A DNA stretch of 64,000 bases, taken from the NCBI GenBank assembly GCA_036013505.1, contig CP107851.1, positions 2,790,001-2,854,000 on the forward strand, in the 5' to 3' direction. The stretch's first letter is position 1, and each line of letters begins with the position of its first letter. A program made the position numbers and the translations under genes. Origin of the DNA: Streptomyces sp. NBC_00510. Lineage in GTDB: Bacteria > Actinomycetota > Actinomycetes > Streptomycetales > Streptomycetaceae. Shown one piece after another: positions 17,796 through 26,420 of the stretch. The notes under the pieces were generated by a model. The model was not told where the DNA came from, did not search any database, and saw nothing but the letters and a program-made list of their open reading frames with translations.

Positions 17796-19202
17796 TCAGA
17801 TGAGGTACTGGCAGGTTCCGCGCGGGGTGTACTGGCCGTGGCCCGCCCGTCCGACGTACTCCCGGCCGTCGATGACGGGCTCGCCGCGGGAGAGCACGGT
17901 CTCGACCCGGCCGGTGATCCGCCGGCCCTCGTAGGCCGAGTAGTCGACGTTCATGTGGTGCGTGGAGGCGGACATGACCTGCTCCGCATCGGGGTCGTAG
18001 ATGACGATGTCGGCGTCCGCGCCCGGCGCGATGGTGCCCTTGCGCGGATACAGCCCGAACATCCGCGCCGGGGTCGCGCAGGCGATCTCGATCCACCGGC
18101 GCCGGCTGATGTGCCCGTCCACCACCGCCTGATGGAGCAGGTCCATCCGGTTCTCCACCCCCGGCAGACCGTTGGGGATCTTGGAGAAGTCACCCCGGCC
18201 CAGCTCCTTCTGCCCCACGAAGCAGAACGGGCAGTGGTCCGTGGACACCACCTGCAGGTCGTTGGTCCGCAGGGCCCGCCAGAGCACCGCCTGGTGCTCC
18301 CTGGGCCGCAGCGGCGTGGAACAGACGTACTTGGCGCCCTCGAAGTCCGGCTCGGCCAGGTTGTCCGTGGACAGGAACAGGTACTGCGGGCACGTCTCCC
18401 CGAACACGTTCAGCCCCTCGTCCCTGGCGAGGGCGATCTGCTCGACGGCCTGTTGCGCCGAGACGTGGACGACGTAGAGCGGGGAGCCCGCGACCTGGGC
18501 GAGCCGGATGGCACGGTGGGTCGCCTCGGCCTCGAGGAGCGCGTGGCGCACCTCGCCGTGGTAGCGGGGGTCGGTCTTGCCCGCGGCCAGCGCCTGCTCG
18601 ACGAGCACGTCGATGGCGATGCCGTTCTCCGCGTGCATCATGATCAGGCCGCCGTTGTCGGCACCGCGCTGCATGGCGCGCAGGATGCGGCCGTCGTCGC
18701 TGTAGAAGACGCCGGGGTAGGCCATGAACAGCTTGAAGCTGGTGACGCCCTCCTCGACGAGGATGTCCATCTCCTTGAGGGTGTCCTCGTTCACGTCGGA
18801 GAGGATCATGTGGAAGCCGTAGTCGACGGCGCACTGGGCGTCGGCCTTGGCGTGCCAGGCGTCGAGTCCGGCGCGCAGCGACTCGCCTACCGACTGGACG
18901 GCGAAGTCCACGATCGTCGTCGTACCGCCCCAGGCGGCGGCCCGGGTGCCGGTCTCGAAGGTGTCCGAGGCGTGGGTGCCGCCGAAGGGCAGCTCCATGT
19001 GGGTGTGCGCGTCGACACCGCCCGGGATGACGTACTTCCCGGTCGCGTTGATGACGCGGTCGGCGGACGCGGTCCAGCCCTGCGCCGCGTCGGAGTCGTG
19101 CGACGCGAGGGCGGCGACCCTGCCCCTCTCGACGAGGACGTCGGCGTGGACCTCCTCCGCGGCGGTGACGACCAGTCCGCCCCGGATGACGATGCGGCTC
19201 AT
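17796..19202 (-). CDS. Dihydropyrimidinase / hydantoinase
   Basis: 468-residue cyclic-amidohydrolase that opens dihydrouracil to N-carbamoyl-beta-alanine (or hydantoins to N-carbamoyl amino acids). The binuclear zinc site is complete: DAHTHM (about residue 62), the lysine to be carboxylated in TSFKLFMAYPG near 151, HAENG near 184, HVSAQQA near 239 and STDHCPF near 318. The substrate-loop signature GGTHASDTFETG is also present. ATG 19202 has AAGGAG upstream and matches homologues; an in-frame start further up is unsupported. First gene of the operon that continues into the LLM oxidoreductase and NCS1 permease. Confidence 0.93.
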   Translation of the reverse strand: MSRIVIRGGLVVTAAEEVHADVLVERGRVAALASHDSDAAQGWTASADRVINATGKYVIPGGVDAHTHMELPFGGTHASDTFETGTRAAAWGGTTTIVDFAVQSVGESLRAGLDAWHAKADAQCAVDYGFHMILSDVNEDTLKEMDILVEEGVTSFKLFMAYPGVFYSDDGRILRAMQRGADNGGLIMMHAENGIAIDVLVEQALAAGKTDPRYHGEVRHALLEAEATHRAIRLAQVAGSPLYVVHVSAQQAVEQIALARDEGLNVFGETCPQYLFLSTDNLAEPDFEGAKYVCSTPLRPREHQAVLWRALRTNDLQVVSTDHCPFCFVGQKELGRGDFSKIPNGLPGVENRMDLLHQAVVDGHISRRRWIEIACATPARMFGLYPRKGTIAPGADADIVIYDPDAEQVMSASTHHMNVDYSAYEGRRITGRVETVLSRGEPVIDGREYVGRAGHGQYTPRGTCQYLI

Positions 19203-19267
19203 GCTCCCACTCCTTCCACTGGCTGAGGGCGGGGTCCCCGGAAACCTCGATGCCATGTCGGAAAGGC

Positions 19268-19326
19268 TCTACGCACGTAGACCCCGCCATGGTGGAAAAC
19301 GTATGACCGGTCACCCACGGTGGCAA
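19268..19326 (-). promoter_or_regulatory. Promoter/operator module of the dihydropyrimidinase operon
   Basis: Contains the 14-bp palindrome TCTACGCACGTAGA (19268-19281) and, exactly 39 nt further upstream, TGGCAATACCG beginning at 19321 inside CCACGGTGG. On the transcribed strand TTGCCA (-35, 19326-19321) and TACGTT (-10, 19303-19298) are 17 nt apart, placing the palindrome just past the expected transcription start. The same module occurs at 23273-23331. Confidence 0.75.
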
Positions 19327-19496
19327 TACCGCTGCTCTCCATCGGCGGGGGCGCCCGCTCCTCCTCCGCACCCCCGTACGGCGAACGCTCACAATATGCC
19401 ATGAACCGGGCGTGTTGGTCTGTAGGTGACGAGGTGCGAAATCGCGTTGCCCCGGCCGCGGCGGCACGGCGACGATGGGCGGATGGAGGATCCCGC

Positions 19497-20182
19497 ATGC
19501 GGCTGAGGCTGCGTCACTTCCGCCCGCGCGCCGGCCCGGTGGAGCACCGCGTCGCGCAGCCGTGGCATCCCCGCGCCACACGGCGCTCACCGACCCCGCC
19601 GCGTACGGCTTCCCCGTCGGCGACCACGCCGGGCTCTCGACACCGGCCGGACCGTTCTCCCTCGCGGTCCACGTCCCGCCGCGCGGCGGCCGCGTCGACC
19701 TCGTCCTGGTCCGCCACTCGCCGGGCCTGCGGGTGAGCCGGTGCCTCCGGCTGCGCCACCGGCTGACGGGCGGGGTGCCGCTGACGGCCCGCACGGACGA
19801 GGCGCGCACGGCGCGCGACGCCGACGCATGGTGGCAGCCGTTCGGTCACGCGGACTCCCGCGACCGGCTGCGGCCGGTCGGCCACGCGCGGACGCTGTTC
19901 CTCGTCGGCGGCCGCGGCACGTTTTCCTTCGCCGCCACGCAGTTGGCGTGGGCGGCCGGCCAGGGGCCACGTCAGAAGGGCGTGCTGAACGGGCACATGG
20001 CCCTGGTCGAGCAGTTCGCCCCGCCGCTGGAGCCCGGAGGCCGGCGACGCGGGCCAGAGCTCGACGTCGCCTTCAAGGCGTACCCGCCGTGCGCCCACTT
20101 CCGCAGACCGGGCCGTCCGCGACGCCGGGCCGACGCCCCGTCGCCCTCGCCCGCCTCCGCACCGCCGGTGGGGCGCCCATGA
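19497..20182 (+). CDS. Unrecognised gene with probable internal frameshift
   Basis: GGAGG 7 nt before ATG 19497 marks a good start reading MRLRLRHFRPRAG, but the protein-like body (ALTDPAAYGFPVGDHAG onward, through RTLFLVGGRGTFSFAATQLAW) lies in another frame from about 19575. The two can be joined only by a one-base change near 19560-19590. The body ends at 20182 with ATGA overlapping the next gene's start, which supports that frame. A GTG at 19562 could start the body alone (206 codons) but has no binding site. I do not recognise the family. Its promoter must lie in 19327-19496. Either a recent frameshift or a sequencing error would explain what is seen. Confidence 0.5.
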
Positions 20183-21018
20183 GGCTCGCGACGTTCAACG
20201 TGCTGCACGGCCTGCCGATCAGGGACGGCAGACCGGCCCCCTTCCCCGGCGGTGCCGCCGCCGGGGAGCCGCTCGCCCGCGCCGTCGCGTCCCTGGACGC
20301 CGACGTCCTCGCGCTGCAGGAGCTCGACCGCTTCCAGGAACGGTCCGGCCGGGTCGACCAGGCCGCGGCCGCCGCCGCGGCGTCGGGCGCCCGGGACTGG
20401 CGCTACGCGTCGGCGGTCCACGGGCGCTCGGTACCGGGCACCGGGTGGGTGCCCGATCCGGCCGTGCCCGGGATGCGGGTGTACGGGCCCAAGGACGCGG
20501 ACCGGGGCGAGGGTCCGCCGTCCCACGGGATCGCCCTGGTCACCCGGCTCCCCGTACGGGAATGGCGGGCCCGGCGGCTGTCCCCCTCGCCCGTGGGCAT
20601 GCCCCTGCGGGTGCCCGGGCTCGCCGGACTCCGGATGATGGCCGACCAGCCGCGCTGCGCGCTGGCCGCCGTCCTGGAGGGCGCGCGCGGCCCGTTCACG
20701 GTGGTCGCCGTGCACCTGTCGTTCGTCCCCGGCTGGAACGTGGGCCAGTTGACCGCGGTCCGCCGCTGGATCGCCGGCCTGCCCCGGCCCCATCTGCTGC
20801 TGGGCGACCTCAACCTGGTGGGCCCGGTGCCGCCGATGGCGTTGGGCGGGGCCTGGCGGGCGCTGGCCCGTACGCGTACCTACCCCTCGCACCGTCCCGT
20901 GGTGCAGTTCGACCACGTGCTGGCGGCAGGGGTCGGGCGGGCCGCCGTGCGCTCCGCGTGGGCGCCGGCCGTGCCGGTCTCCGACCACCGGCCGCTCGTC
21001 GTCGACCTGGAGCTCTGA
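20179..21018 (+). CDS. Endonuclease/exonuclease/phosphatase family protein
   Basis: 279 residues with the DNase-I-like fold used for DNA, inositol-phosphate, sphingomyelin or other phosphodiester cleavage. Metal and catalytic motifs are TFNVLHG (residues 5-11), LQELDRF near 53, the catalytic His in AVHLSF near 180, GDLNLVG near 210 and the C-terminal VSDHRPLVVDL. The DNA or lipid substrate cannot be told from sequence. It is coupled by 4 nt to the frameshifted upstream gene. Both run opposite to the pyrimidine genes that flank them and look like an insertion into that block. Confidence 0.82.
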   Translation: MRLATFNVLHGLPIRDGRPAPFPGGAAAGEPLARAVASLDADVLALQELDRFQERSGRVDQAAAAAAASGARDWRYASAVHGRSVPGTGWVPDPAVPGMRVYGPKDADRGEGPPSHGIALVTRLPVREWRARRLSPSPVGMPLRVPGLAGLRMMADQPRCALAAVLEGARGPFTVVAVHLSFVPGWNVGQLTAVRRWIAGLPRPHLLLGDLNLVGPVPPMALGGAWRALARTRTYPSHRPVVQFDHVLAAGVGRAAVRSAWAPAVPVSDHRPLVVDLEL

Positions 21019-21031
21019 CCGCGGCGGCGCG

Positions 21032-21054
21032 GGCCGGGGCCCGCGGCCCCGGCC
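21032..21054. terminator. Terminator between phosphatase-family gene and aminotransferase
   Basis: Perfect 10-bp stem GGCCGGGGCC/GGCCCCGGCC with a 3-nt loop, 13 nt after one stop and 13 nt before the convergent one. Confidence 0.8.
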
Positions 21055-21067
21055 TTGTGACGTACCG

Positions 21068-22387
21068 TCAGGCCGGGCCGTCGCCCAGCTCGCTCTGCGC
21101 CTGCTTGAGCGCGGACTCCAGGATCGAGGCGCCTTCCTCCGCCTCGGCGACGGTCAGCGAGAGCGGCGGCGCGATGCGCAGCGCGTCGCCGGCCCGACCA
21201 CCCTTGCCGATCAGCAGGCCCCCCTCGCGGGCCGCTTCGAGGACCACGCCCGCCGCGGCCGACGAGGCCAGTTCGACGCCGAGCATGAGCCCGCGGCCGC
21301 GCACCTCCCGGACCACCGGGAGCCCGGCGGAGATGGCCTCCAGCCGCGACTTGAGCAGGCCGCCCACGCGCCGGGCGTTGCCCTGCAGGTCGTGGTCGAG
21401 GAGGTACTGGAGGTTGGCCAGCGCGCCGGCCGTGGTGATGGGGCTGCCGCCGAACGTGGAGATGGAGTTGGCGGTGAGGCAGTTCATCACCTCGGCGCGG
21501 GCGACGACGCCTCCCATGGACAGGCCGTTGCCGACGCCCTTGGCGAAGGTCAGGACGTCCGGCGGGCCGGAGCCCTCGTGGGCCTGCCAGCCCCAGAAGT
21601 GCTCACCGGTGCGGCCCCAGCCGGTCTGCACCTCGTCGGTGATCCAGAGGATGCCGTGCCGGTCGAGGACCTCCTTGAAGGCCGCCAGCAGCCCGTCCGG
21701 GCCCGAGGTGAAGCCCCCGACGCCCTGGATCGGCTCGGCGATCAGGGCGGCGACCTGGCCGTTGGCCTGGCCGAGCATGTCCTCCAGGTCCGCCACGCAC
21801 GCGGCCGTGAACTCGGCGTCGGACAGGTGCGCGTACGGGCCGCGGTGCCGGACGCCGCCGTGCACGTACAGCGTCTGCAGCGGCGACAGGCTCGTCGGCG
21901 ACCAGGAGGTGTTGCCGGTGATGCCGATCGCCGAGAAGGAGCGGCCGTGGTAGCTGTTGCGCAGCGCCAGGATCTGGTTGGACCTGCGGTACGTGGTGGC
22001 GAGCAGCAGCGCGGTGTCGTTCGCCTCCGTGCCGGAGGTGGTGAAGAAGACCCGGGCGTCCGGGATGCCCGACAGGCGGGCGATGCGCTCGGCGAGGTCG
22101 ACCGCCTGGGAGCTCAGGTAGAGCGTGGAGGAGTGCAGGATCCTCCCGGCCTGCTCGCGGACCGCGGCGGTGACCTCGGGCAGGGCGTGCGCGGTCATGG
22201 TGGTGAGGATGCCGCCGAAGAAGTCCAGGTACTGCCGGCCCTCGGCGTCCCAGACGTGGCGACCCTCGCCGTGGGTGATCTCGATCGGCTCCCGGTAGTA
22301 CGTCGCCAGCCACTGCGGCATCACGGCCTGGTGGCGGGAGTGGAGCGCGGCGTGCGGGTTCTCGGTGATGGTCATGGACGTGTTCAC
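21068..22387 (-). CDS. Class III aminotransferase, probable beta-alanine transaminase
   Basis: 439-residue PLP enzyme. Features seen are the PLP-phosphate segment TTSGTEANDTALLLA (about residues 115-129), the DEVQTGWGRTG strand carrying the aspartate that holds the pyridine nitrogen, and the Schiff-base lysine in TFAKGVGNGLSMGG. It is coupled by 4 nt to the beta-ureidopropionase gene, so its likely job is converting beta-alanine (from uracil) to malonate semialdehyde or beta-aminoisobutyrate (from thymine) to methylmalonate semialdehyde. Other omega-amino acids are possible. Second gene of the operon. Confidence 0.88.
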   Translation of the reverse strand: MNTSMTITENPHAALHSRHQAVMPQWLATYYREPIEITHGEGRHVWDAEGRQYLDFFGGILTTMTAHALPEVTAAVREQAGRILHSSTLYLSSQAVDLAERIARLSGIPDARVFFTTSGTEANDTALLLATTYRRSNQILALRNSYHGRSFSAIGITGNTSWSPTSLSPLQTLYVHGGVRHRGPYAHLSDAEFTAACVADLEDMLGQANGQVAALIAEPIQGVGGFTSGPDGLLAAFKEVLDRHGILWITDEVQTGWGRTGEHFWGWQAHEGSGPPDVLTFAKGVGNGLSMGGVVARAEVMNCLTANSISTFGGSPITTAGALANLQYLLDHDLQGNARRVGGLLKSRLEAISAGLPVVREVRGRGLMLGVELASSAAAGVVLEAAREGGLLIGKGGRAGDALRIAPPLSLTVAEAEEGASILESALKQAQSELGDGPA

Positions 22388-23229
22388 GCCTCCGTCAGGG
22401 TGCCGTAGGCGTCAGGGCGGCGGTCCCGGTAGAAGGCCCACTGCTGGCGCACCGCGGGGATCAGGTCGAGGTCCAGGTCGCGCACGATCAGTTGCTCCTC
22501 CTTGTCGGAGGCGACGTCGCCCACGAACTGGCCGCGCGGGTCGACGAAGTAGGACGTGCCGTAGAAGTCGTTGTCGCCGTAGTCCGGTTCCTGTCCGACC
22601 CGGTTGATGGCGGCGACGAAGTACTCGTTGGCGACGGCCGCGGCCGGCTGCTCCAGCTGCCACAGGTACGAGGAGAGCCCGCGGTGCGTCGCCGAGGGGT
22701 TGTAGACCAGTTGCGCGCCGGCGAGGCCGAGTGCCCGCCAGCCCTCGGGGAAGTGGCGGTCATAGCAGATGTAGACGCCGACCTTGCCGACGGCCGTGTC
22801 GAAGACCGGCCAGCCCAGGTTGCCGGGCTTGAAGTAGTACTTCTCCCAGAAGCCCTTGACCTGCGGGATGTGGTGCTTGCGGTACTTGCCGAGGTAGCTG
22901 CCGTCGGCGTCGATCACGGCGGCGGTGTTGTAGTAGAAGCCGTCCTGCTCGATCTCGTAGACCGGCACCACCATCACCATGCCCGTCTCCCGGGCGAGCG
23001 CCTGCATGCGCTGCACGGTCGGGCCGTCCGGCACCCGCTCGGCCCACCGGTAGTTCTCGGCCTCCTGCACCTGGCAGAAGTACGGGGAGTTGAACACCTC
23101 CTGGAAGCCGATCACCTGGGCGCCCCTCGCGGCCGCCTCGCGGGCGTGCTCCTCGTGCTTCGCGATCATCGACTCGGTGTCACCGGTCCACGTCGCCTGG
23201 ACGAGCGCGGCGCGTACGACATTGGGCAT
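22384..23229 (-). CDS. Beta-ureidopropionase (N-carbamoyl-beta-alanine amidohydrolase)
   Basis: 281-residue nitrilase-superfamily enzyme that hydrolyses N-carbamoyl-beta-alanine to beta-alanine, ammonia and CO2. The Glu-Lys-Cys triad is seen in FQEVFNSPYF (about residues 42-51), GKYRKHHIPQ near 117 and VYICYDRHFPEGWR near 151. The KGFWEKYYFKPGNLG insertion is typical of this subfamily rather than of nitrilases. ATG 23229 is preceded by AAAGGAG. It heads the operon with the aminotransferase and has the same promoter/operator module as the dihydropyrimidinase operon. Confidence 0.92.
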   Translation of the reverse strand: MPNVVRAALVQATWTGDTESMIAKHEEHAREAAARGAQVIGFQEVFNSPYFCQVQEAENYRWAERVPDGPTVQRMQALARETGMVMVVPVYEIEQDGFYYNTAAVIDADGSYLGKYRKHHIPQVKGFWEKYYFKPGNLGWPVFDTAVGKVGVYICYDRHFPEGWRALGLAGAQLVYNPSATHRGLSSYLWQLEQPAAAVANEYFVAAINRVGQEPDYGDNDFYGTSYFVDPRGQFVGDVASDKEEQLIVRDLDLDLIPAVRQQWAFYRDRRPDAYGTLTEA

Positions 23230-23272
23230 GACAGCTCCTTTGACGCGAGGTCACGCCGGAACGGCGGGCAGG

Positions 23273-23331
23273 TCTACGCACGTAGATCCGGCGCTGGGAC
23301 GAACGTAAGAGCCCACAGCCCACTGTGGCAA
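23273..23331 (-). promoter_or_regulatory. Promoter/operator module of the beta-ureidopropionase operon
   Basis: The same TCTACGCACGTAGA palindrome (23273-23286) and, 39 nt away as in the other copy, TGGCAATACCG beginning at 23326 inside CCACTGTGG. The candidate -35 TTGCCA and -10 TACGTT (23307-23302) are 18 nt apart here. Intervening sequence differs between the two copies, so conservation of the elements looks functional. Confidence 0.75.
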
Positions 23332-23359
23332 TACCGGCGCCGTTACTCAACGAAGCCGA

Positions 23360-24793
23360 TCAGATTTCGCGGCCGGGCAGACCCGCTCGGCGCAGTGCGG
23401 CGGCCACGTCGCGGCGCTTGGACACCGACACCAGACCCGCCGCGTCCAGGAGCGGGCCGACGAGCCCGGCGCCCTCGTGGGCGATGCCGGCCGCCGCCTC
23501 CGGGCTGCGGGCGCGCACGAGGGCGACCAGCAGGCTCAGCGCCGCGTCCCGGTGGCCGGCGTCGAGGAGGGCCCCGGCGGTCGCGGCGATCTCGGCGGCG
23601 GGCCGGGCGGCCGCCTGGTGCAGCAGGGTCCGGCAGTCGTCACCGCGGCCGGCCGAGTCCAGGGCGGTCGCGGCGGCCGCCAGACGGTGCGGGGGCTGCG
23701 CGGCCAGCTCCCACAGCAGGGTGGCCACGTCGGCGGCCAGTCCCGAGCGCTCCAGCGCGGCCGCGAGCTCGGGGGCGTCCTCGGGCGGGCCGGCTACGGC
23801 CTCACTCATCAGCACGTACGCCTCGCCGGTGCGGCCGGTGCGGCGCAGCTCCGCCATGCGCGCCGCGGTCGCCCGCGCGGCCTCCCTGCGGACGTGCGCC
23901 TCCCGGACGTCGATGTGCCCGTGCGCGGCCTCGCGGGCGTGGGGGGTGTCATGGCCCGCCGCGCCGGCGAAGCGTGCCCCGCGGGGGCCAGGGGCGGCAT
24001 CGTCCTGCGGAGCCGCCCCGACGGGCGGCACGACCACCTCGGCCTCGGGCGCCCCGGCGAAGCGGGCCCCGCCGTACCGTGCTCCGCCGCGGGGGCGTTC
24101 CTTGCGCCCACGCCCGGAGGGCCGGTGGTCCGTCCGGGCCTGCGCGGGGGCGCCGTCGCCGGGTGCGGGTGCGGCGGCCGGGCCGGCGTCGGCCGGGGGC
24201 GCGGCCGGGGCGCGGGGCGGCGGCACCCGGGGCGTCCGGTCCGCCTCCGGGCGGAACCACCCGTCGGGCACGGCGGGGCGGGAGCGGACCGCGTCGAGGC
24301 GCGCCTGCACCTCCGCGCAGCGCGCGACGGCCCGTTCGCGGTCGTCGCGGGCCCAGGCAAGCTCGTTGCCCAGGCGCTCCGCCTCGGCATGGGTGGGGGC
24401 GCCGCGCAGCGCGGCGGCGACGTCACGCTCGTGCAGCACCGCGTACTGGCGTTCCCGGAGTAAGACGTCCAGCCGTGAACTCAGCGCCGCCTCGCCGCCC
24501 GGCACGGCGTCGTGGGCGGCGACGGCGGCGGCATGCAGCCTGCGGGCGCGCTCGGCCGCCTCCTGCGCCGGGTGGGTACCACGGGCGGTGGCGACGTCCT
24601 GGAGGAGGGCGAGGACGACGTCCCACGGCGGGACGTCGGTGCCGTCGAGCCAGGCCCGCACGCCGTCGGGATCACGTTCGGCGAAGACCGCGTACCAGCC
24701 GGGCGTGTCGCCCGCCGCGCCGACGAGCCCCCGGAGGTACCCGGCGAACTCGCCGACCTGCTCGATGACCTGGCTGTGCGCCCCGCGCTCCAC
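23360..24793 (-). CDS. Hypothetical protein with Ala/Pro-rich centre
   Basis: 477 residues that I do not recognise. The N-terminal ~180 residues are helical and rich in charged heptads (AERLGNELAWARDDRERAVA), suggesting coiled coil. Residues ~190-300 are low-complexity Pro/Ala/Gly/Arg and probably disordered, with a short near-repeat GARYGGARFAGAPE / GARFAGAAGH. The C-terminal ~180 residues are Ala/Leu helical repeats (ALLDAGHRDAALSLL) like a TPR/HEAT-type solenoid. No signal or membrane segment. The GTG start has GGGAGGAG upstream. Similar proteins are common and uncharacterised in Streptomyces. It is co-oriented with, but separate from, the pyrimidine operon. Confidence 0.75.
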   Translation of the reverse strand: MERGAHSQVIEQVGEFAGYLRGLVGAAGDTPGWYAVFAERDPDGVRAWLDGTDVPPWDVVLALLQDVATARGTHPAQEAAERARRLHAAAVAAHDAVPGGEAALSSRLDVLLRERQYAVLHERDVAAALRGAPTHAEAERLGNELAWARDDRERAVARCAEVQARLDAVRSRPAVPDGWFRPEADRTPRVPPPRAPAAPPADAGPAAAPAPGDGAPAQARTDHRPSGRGRKERPRGGARYGGARFAGAPEAEVVVPPVGAAPQDDAAPGPRGARFAGAAGHDTPHAREAAHGHIDVREAHVRREAARATAARMAELRRTGRTGEAYVLMSEAVAGPPEDAPELAAALERSGLAADVATLLWELAAQPPHRLAAAATALDSAGRGDDCRTLLHQAAARPAAEIAATAGALLDAGHRDAALSLLVALVRARSPEAAAGIAHEGAGLVGPLLDAAGLVSVSKRRDVAAALRRAGLPGREI

Positions 24794-24985
24794 TGTCGCT
24801 CCTCCCTGTCCGCCGCCTGGCGGCGGAAGCGTGTGGTCCGCACGGCATTCGACACCCGCTGTGTTACGGGGGTGCTACGGAGAGTTTTCACGGAAGGGGC
24901 AGAGGCTGCACGAGCGCCCGGGCCCCGCGCGGAGGCACGGCGGCGCGCCCCCCGGCCGGGGGCGCCACCAAGGCGTCGCCGGTCC

Positions 24986-25579
24986 TCAGGACCCGGCCGA
25001 CTCCGGATGGTGACGGCGGTAATGGCGCGCGACACGGGCCCGGTTGCCGCAGGGCGGCTTGCACCACTCCTGACGGCCGTGGGACTTGACGAAGTACCGG
25101 ACGCACCGGGGCGCGGTGCAGGCACGCAGCCGTTCCCGCTCGGGTCCGGCCAGGAAGTCGACGGCCGCGCGGGCCAGTTCGGCGACGATCCGGGCGGCGG
25201 GGTCATCGCACTCCGCCGCGGGCACGAGACGGGCCACGGGAGCCTCCTCCACCTCCCACACGAGCCGGGGGACGACGGGGACCCGCGCCGCGGCGGCGTT
25301 GAGGTGCGCGAGGGCCTCCTCCGCGGGCATCAGACGCCCTGCGTCGGCCGAGCTGGACGGCCCGGGCGCCACGGCGCGGGCGAACAGCGCCCGGACGGCG
25401 CGGCGGAGGGCGAGGACGTCGGCGAGGGCGGCGTCGTCGGCGGTGAAGCCGTCGGGCCCGGGAAGGTGTTCGCGGGCCCACGCCGTCAGCGCGGACGGGT
25501 CGCCGAGGTCGTCGGCGACCCCTCCGTCGCCGTCGTGCCGGATGGTGCTCACCAGTTCCAGGGCCAGGTAGCGCTCCAC
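24986..25579 (-). CDS. CGNR zinc-finger (ABATE-domain) protein
   Basis: 197 residues. The N-terminal ABATE-like domain (residues ~1-140, starting ERYLALELVSTI) is followed by the C-terminal zinc ribbon CTAPRCVRYFVKSHGRQEWC...CGNRARVARHYRR, the defining CGNR signature. Family members are thought to be stress-linked transcription regulators; no target is visible beyond the divergent phosphoesterase gene. GTG 25579 was chosen because AGGAGGGG lies 4 nt upstream; longer starts would run into the divergent promoter. Confidence 0.85.
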   Translation of the reverse strand: MERYLALELVSTIRHDGDGGVADDLGDPSALTAWAREHLPGPDGFTADDAALADVLALRRAVRALFARAVAPGPSSSADAGRLMPAEEALAHLNAAAARVPVVPRLVWEVEEAPVARLVPAAECDDPAARIVAELARAAVDFLAGPERERLRACTAPRCVRYFVKSHGRQEWCKPPCGNRARVARHYRRHHPESAGS

Positions 25580-25670
25580 AGCGCCCCTCCTCTTGATCGT
25601 CCGCCGGTCGCACCCTACCGTTCTAATGTTAGGACTCGGATTAAGCATTAAGCCTGGAGGGGAACGGCCC
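25580..25670. promoter_or_regulatory. Divergent promoter region with two small inverted repeats
   Basis: 91 nt between the CGNR gene and the phosphoesterase gene. CTAATGTTAG (25623-25632) and TTAAGCATTAA (25641-25651) are short inverted repeats in an unusually AT-rich patch. They are candidate -10 regions or an operator for the CGNR protein itself. Confidence 0.45.
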
Positions 25671-26420
25671 ATGCTGCTGCTGGCTCACATCAGCGACCTG
25701 CATCTCGACGGCACCGAACGCTCGACGGAGCGCGCCACCCGCGTCATGGCCTACCTGCGCGGGCTGCCCCGGCCGCCGGACGCGCTGCTGGTCACCGGGG
25801 ACATCGCCGACCACGGCGCCCCCGGCGAGTACGAGGAGGCGGCCCGGATCCTGGAAGCACCCTTCCCGGTGTTCCCCTGCCCGGGCAACCACGACCGGCG
25901 GGCCGCCTACCGCAAGGCGCTGCTGGGCGAGGCCGGGGCGGCGGGACCGGTGAACCGGGCGCACCTCGTCGCCGGGACCGCGGTGCTGATGTGCGACTCG
26001 ACGATCCCGGAGGAGGACGACGGCCTCCTGGACGAGGAGACCCTGCGGTGGCTGTCGGCGACGCTGGACGGGCTGGTCCCCGGTACACCCGCGCTGGTGG
26101 CCTTCCACCACCCGCCCGTCGCGCTCCACCATCCGCTGCCCGACGGCTACCGGCTGGGCGGGCCCGGGGCACTGGAGGAACTGCTGGCCGCGCACCCCGA
26201 AGTGATCGCCGTCCTTACCGGGCACGCGCACACGCCCGCCGCCACCACCTTCGCCGGGCGGCCGCTGATCGCCGCGCCCGGGGTGACGTGGACGCTGCGC
26301 ATGCCGTGGGAGGGCGAACAGGACGGCTCGGTCGCCGACCGTTCGGCGCCGCCCGGCGTCGCCTTCCACGTGCTGGACGACGAGCGGCGCCTGACGACCC
26401 ACTACCGCGTGGTGCTCTGA
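25671..26420 (+). CDS. Metallophosphoesterase, CpdA-like
   Basis: 249-residue calcineurin-type phosphodiesterase. All metal motifs are seen: HISDLHLDG (residues 6-14), TGDIADHG near 44, CPGNHDRR near 71, AFHHPP near 147 and LTGHAHTP near 184. The layout matches the class III cyclic-nucleotide phosphodiesterases (CpdA/Icc), so cAMP breakdown is plausible, though these enzymes are often promiscuous. GGAGGGGAA precedes ATG 25671. Its last 19 nt overlap the convergent GGT gene. Confidence 0.85.
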   Translation: MLLLAHISDLHLDGTERSTERATRVMAYLRGLPRPPDALLVTGDIADHGAPGEYEEAARILEAPFPVFPCPGNHDRRAAYRKALLGEAGAAGPVNRAHLVAGTAVLMCDSTIPEEDDGLLDEETLRWLSATLDGLVPGTPALVAFHHPPVALHHPLPDGYRLGGPGALEELLAAHPEVIAVLTGHAHTPAATTFAGRPLIAAPGVTWTLRMPWEGEQDGSVADRSAPPGVAFHVLDDERRLTTHYRVVL

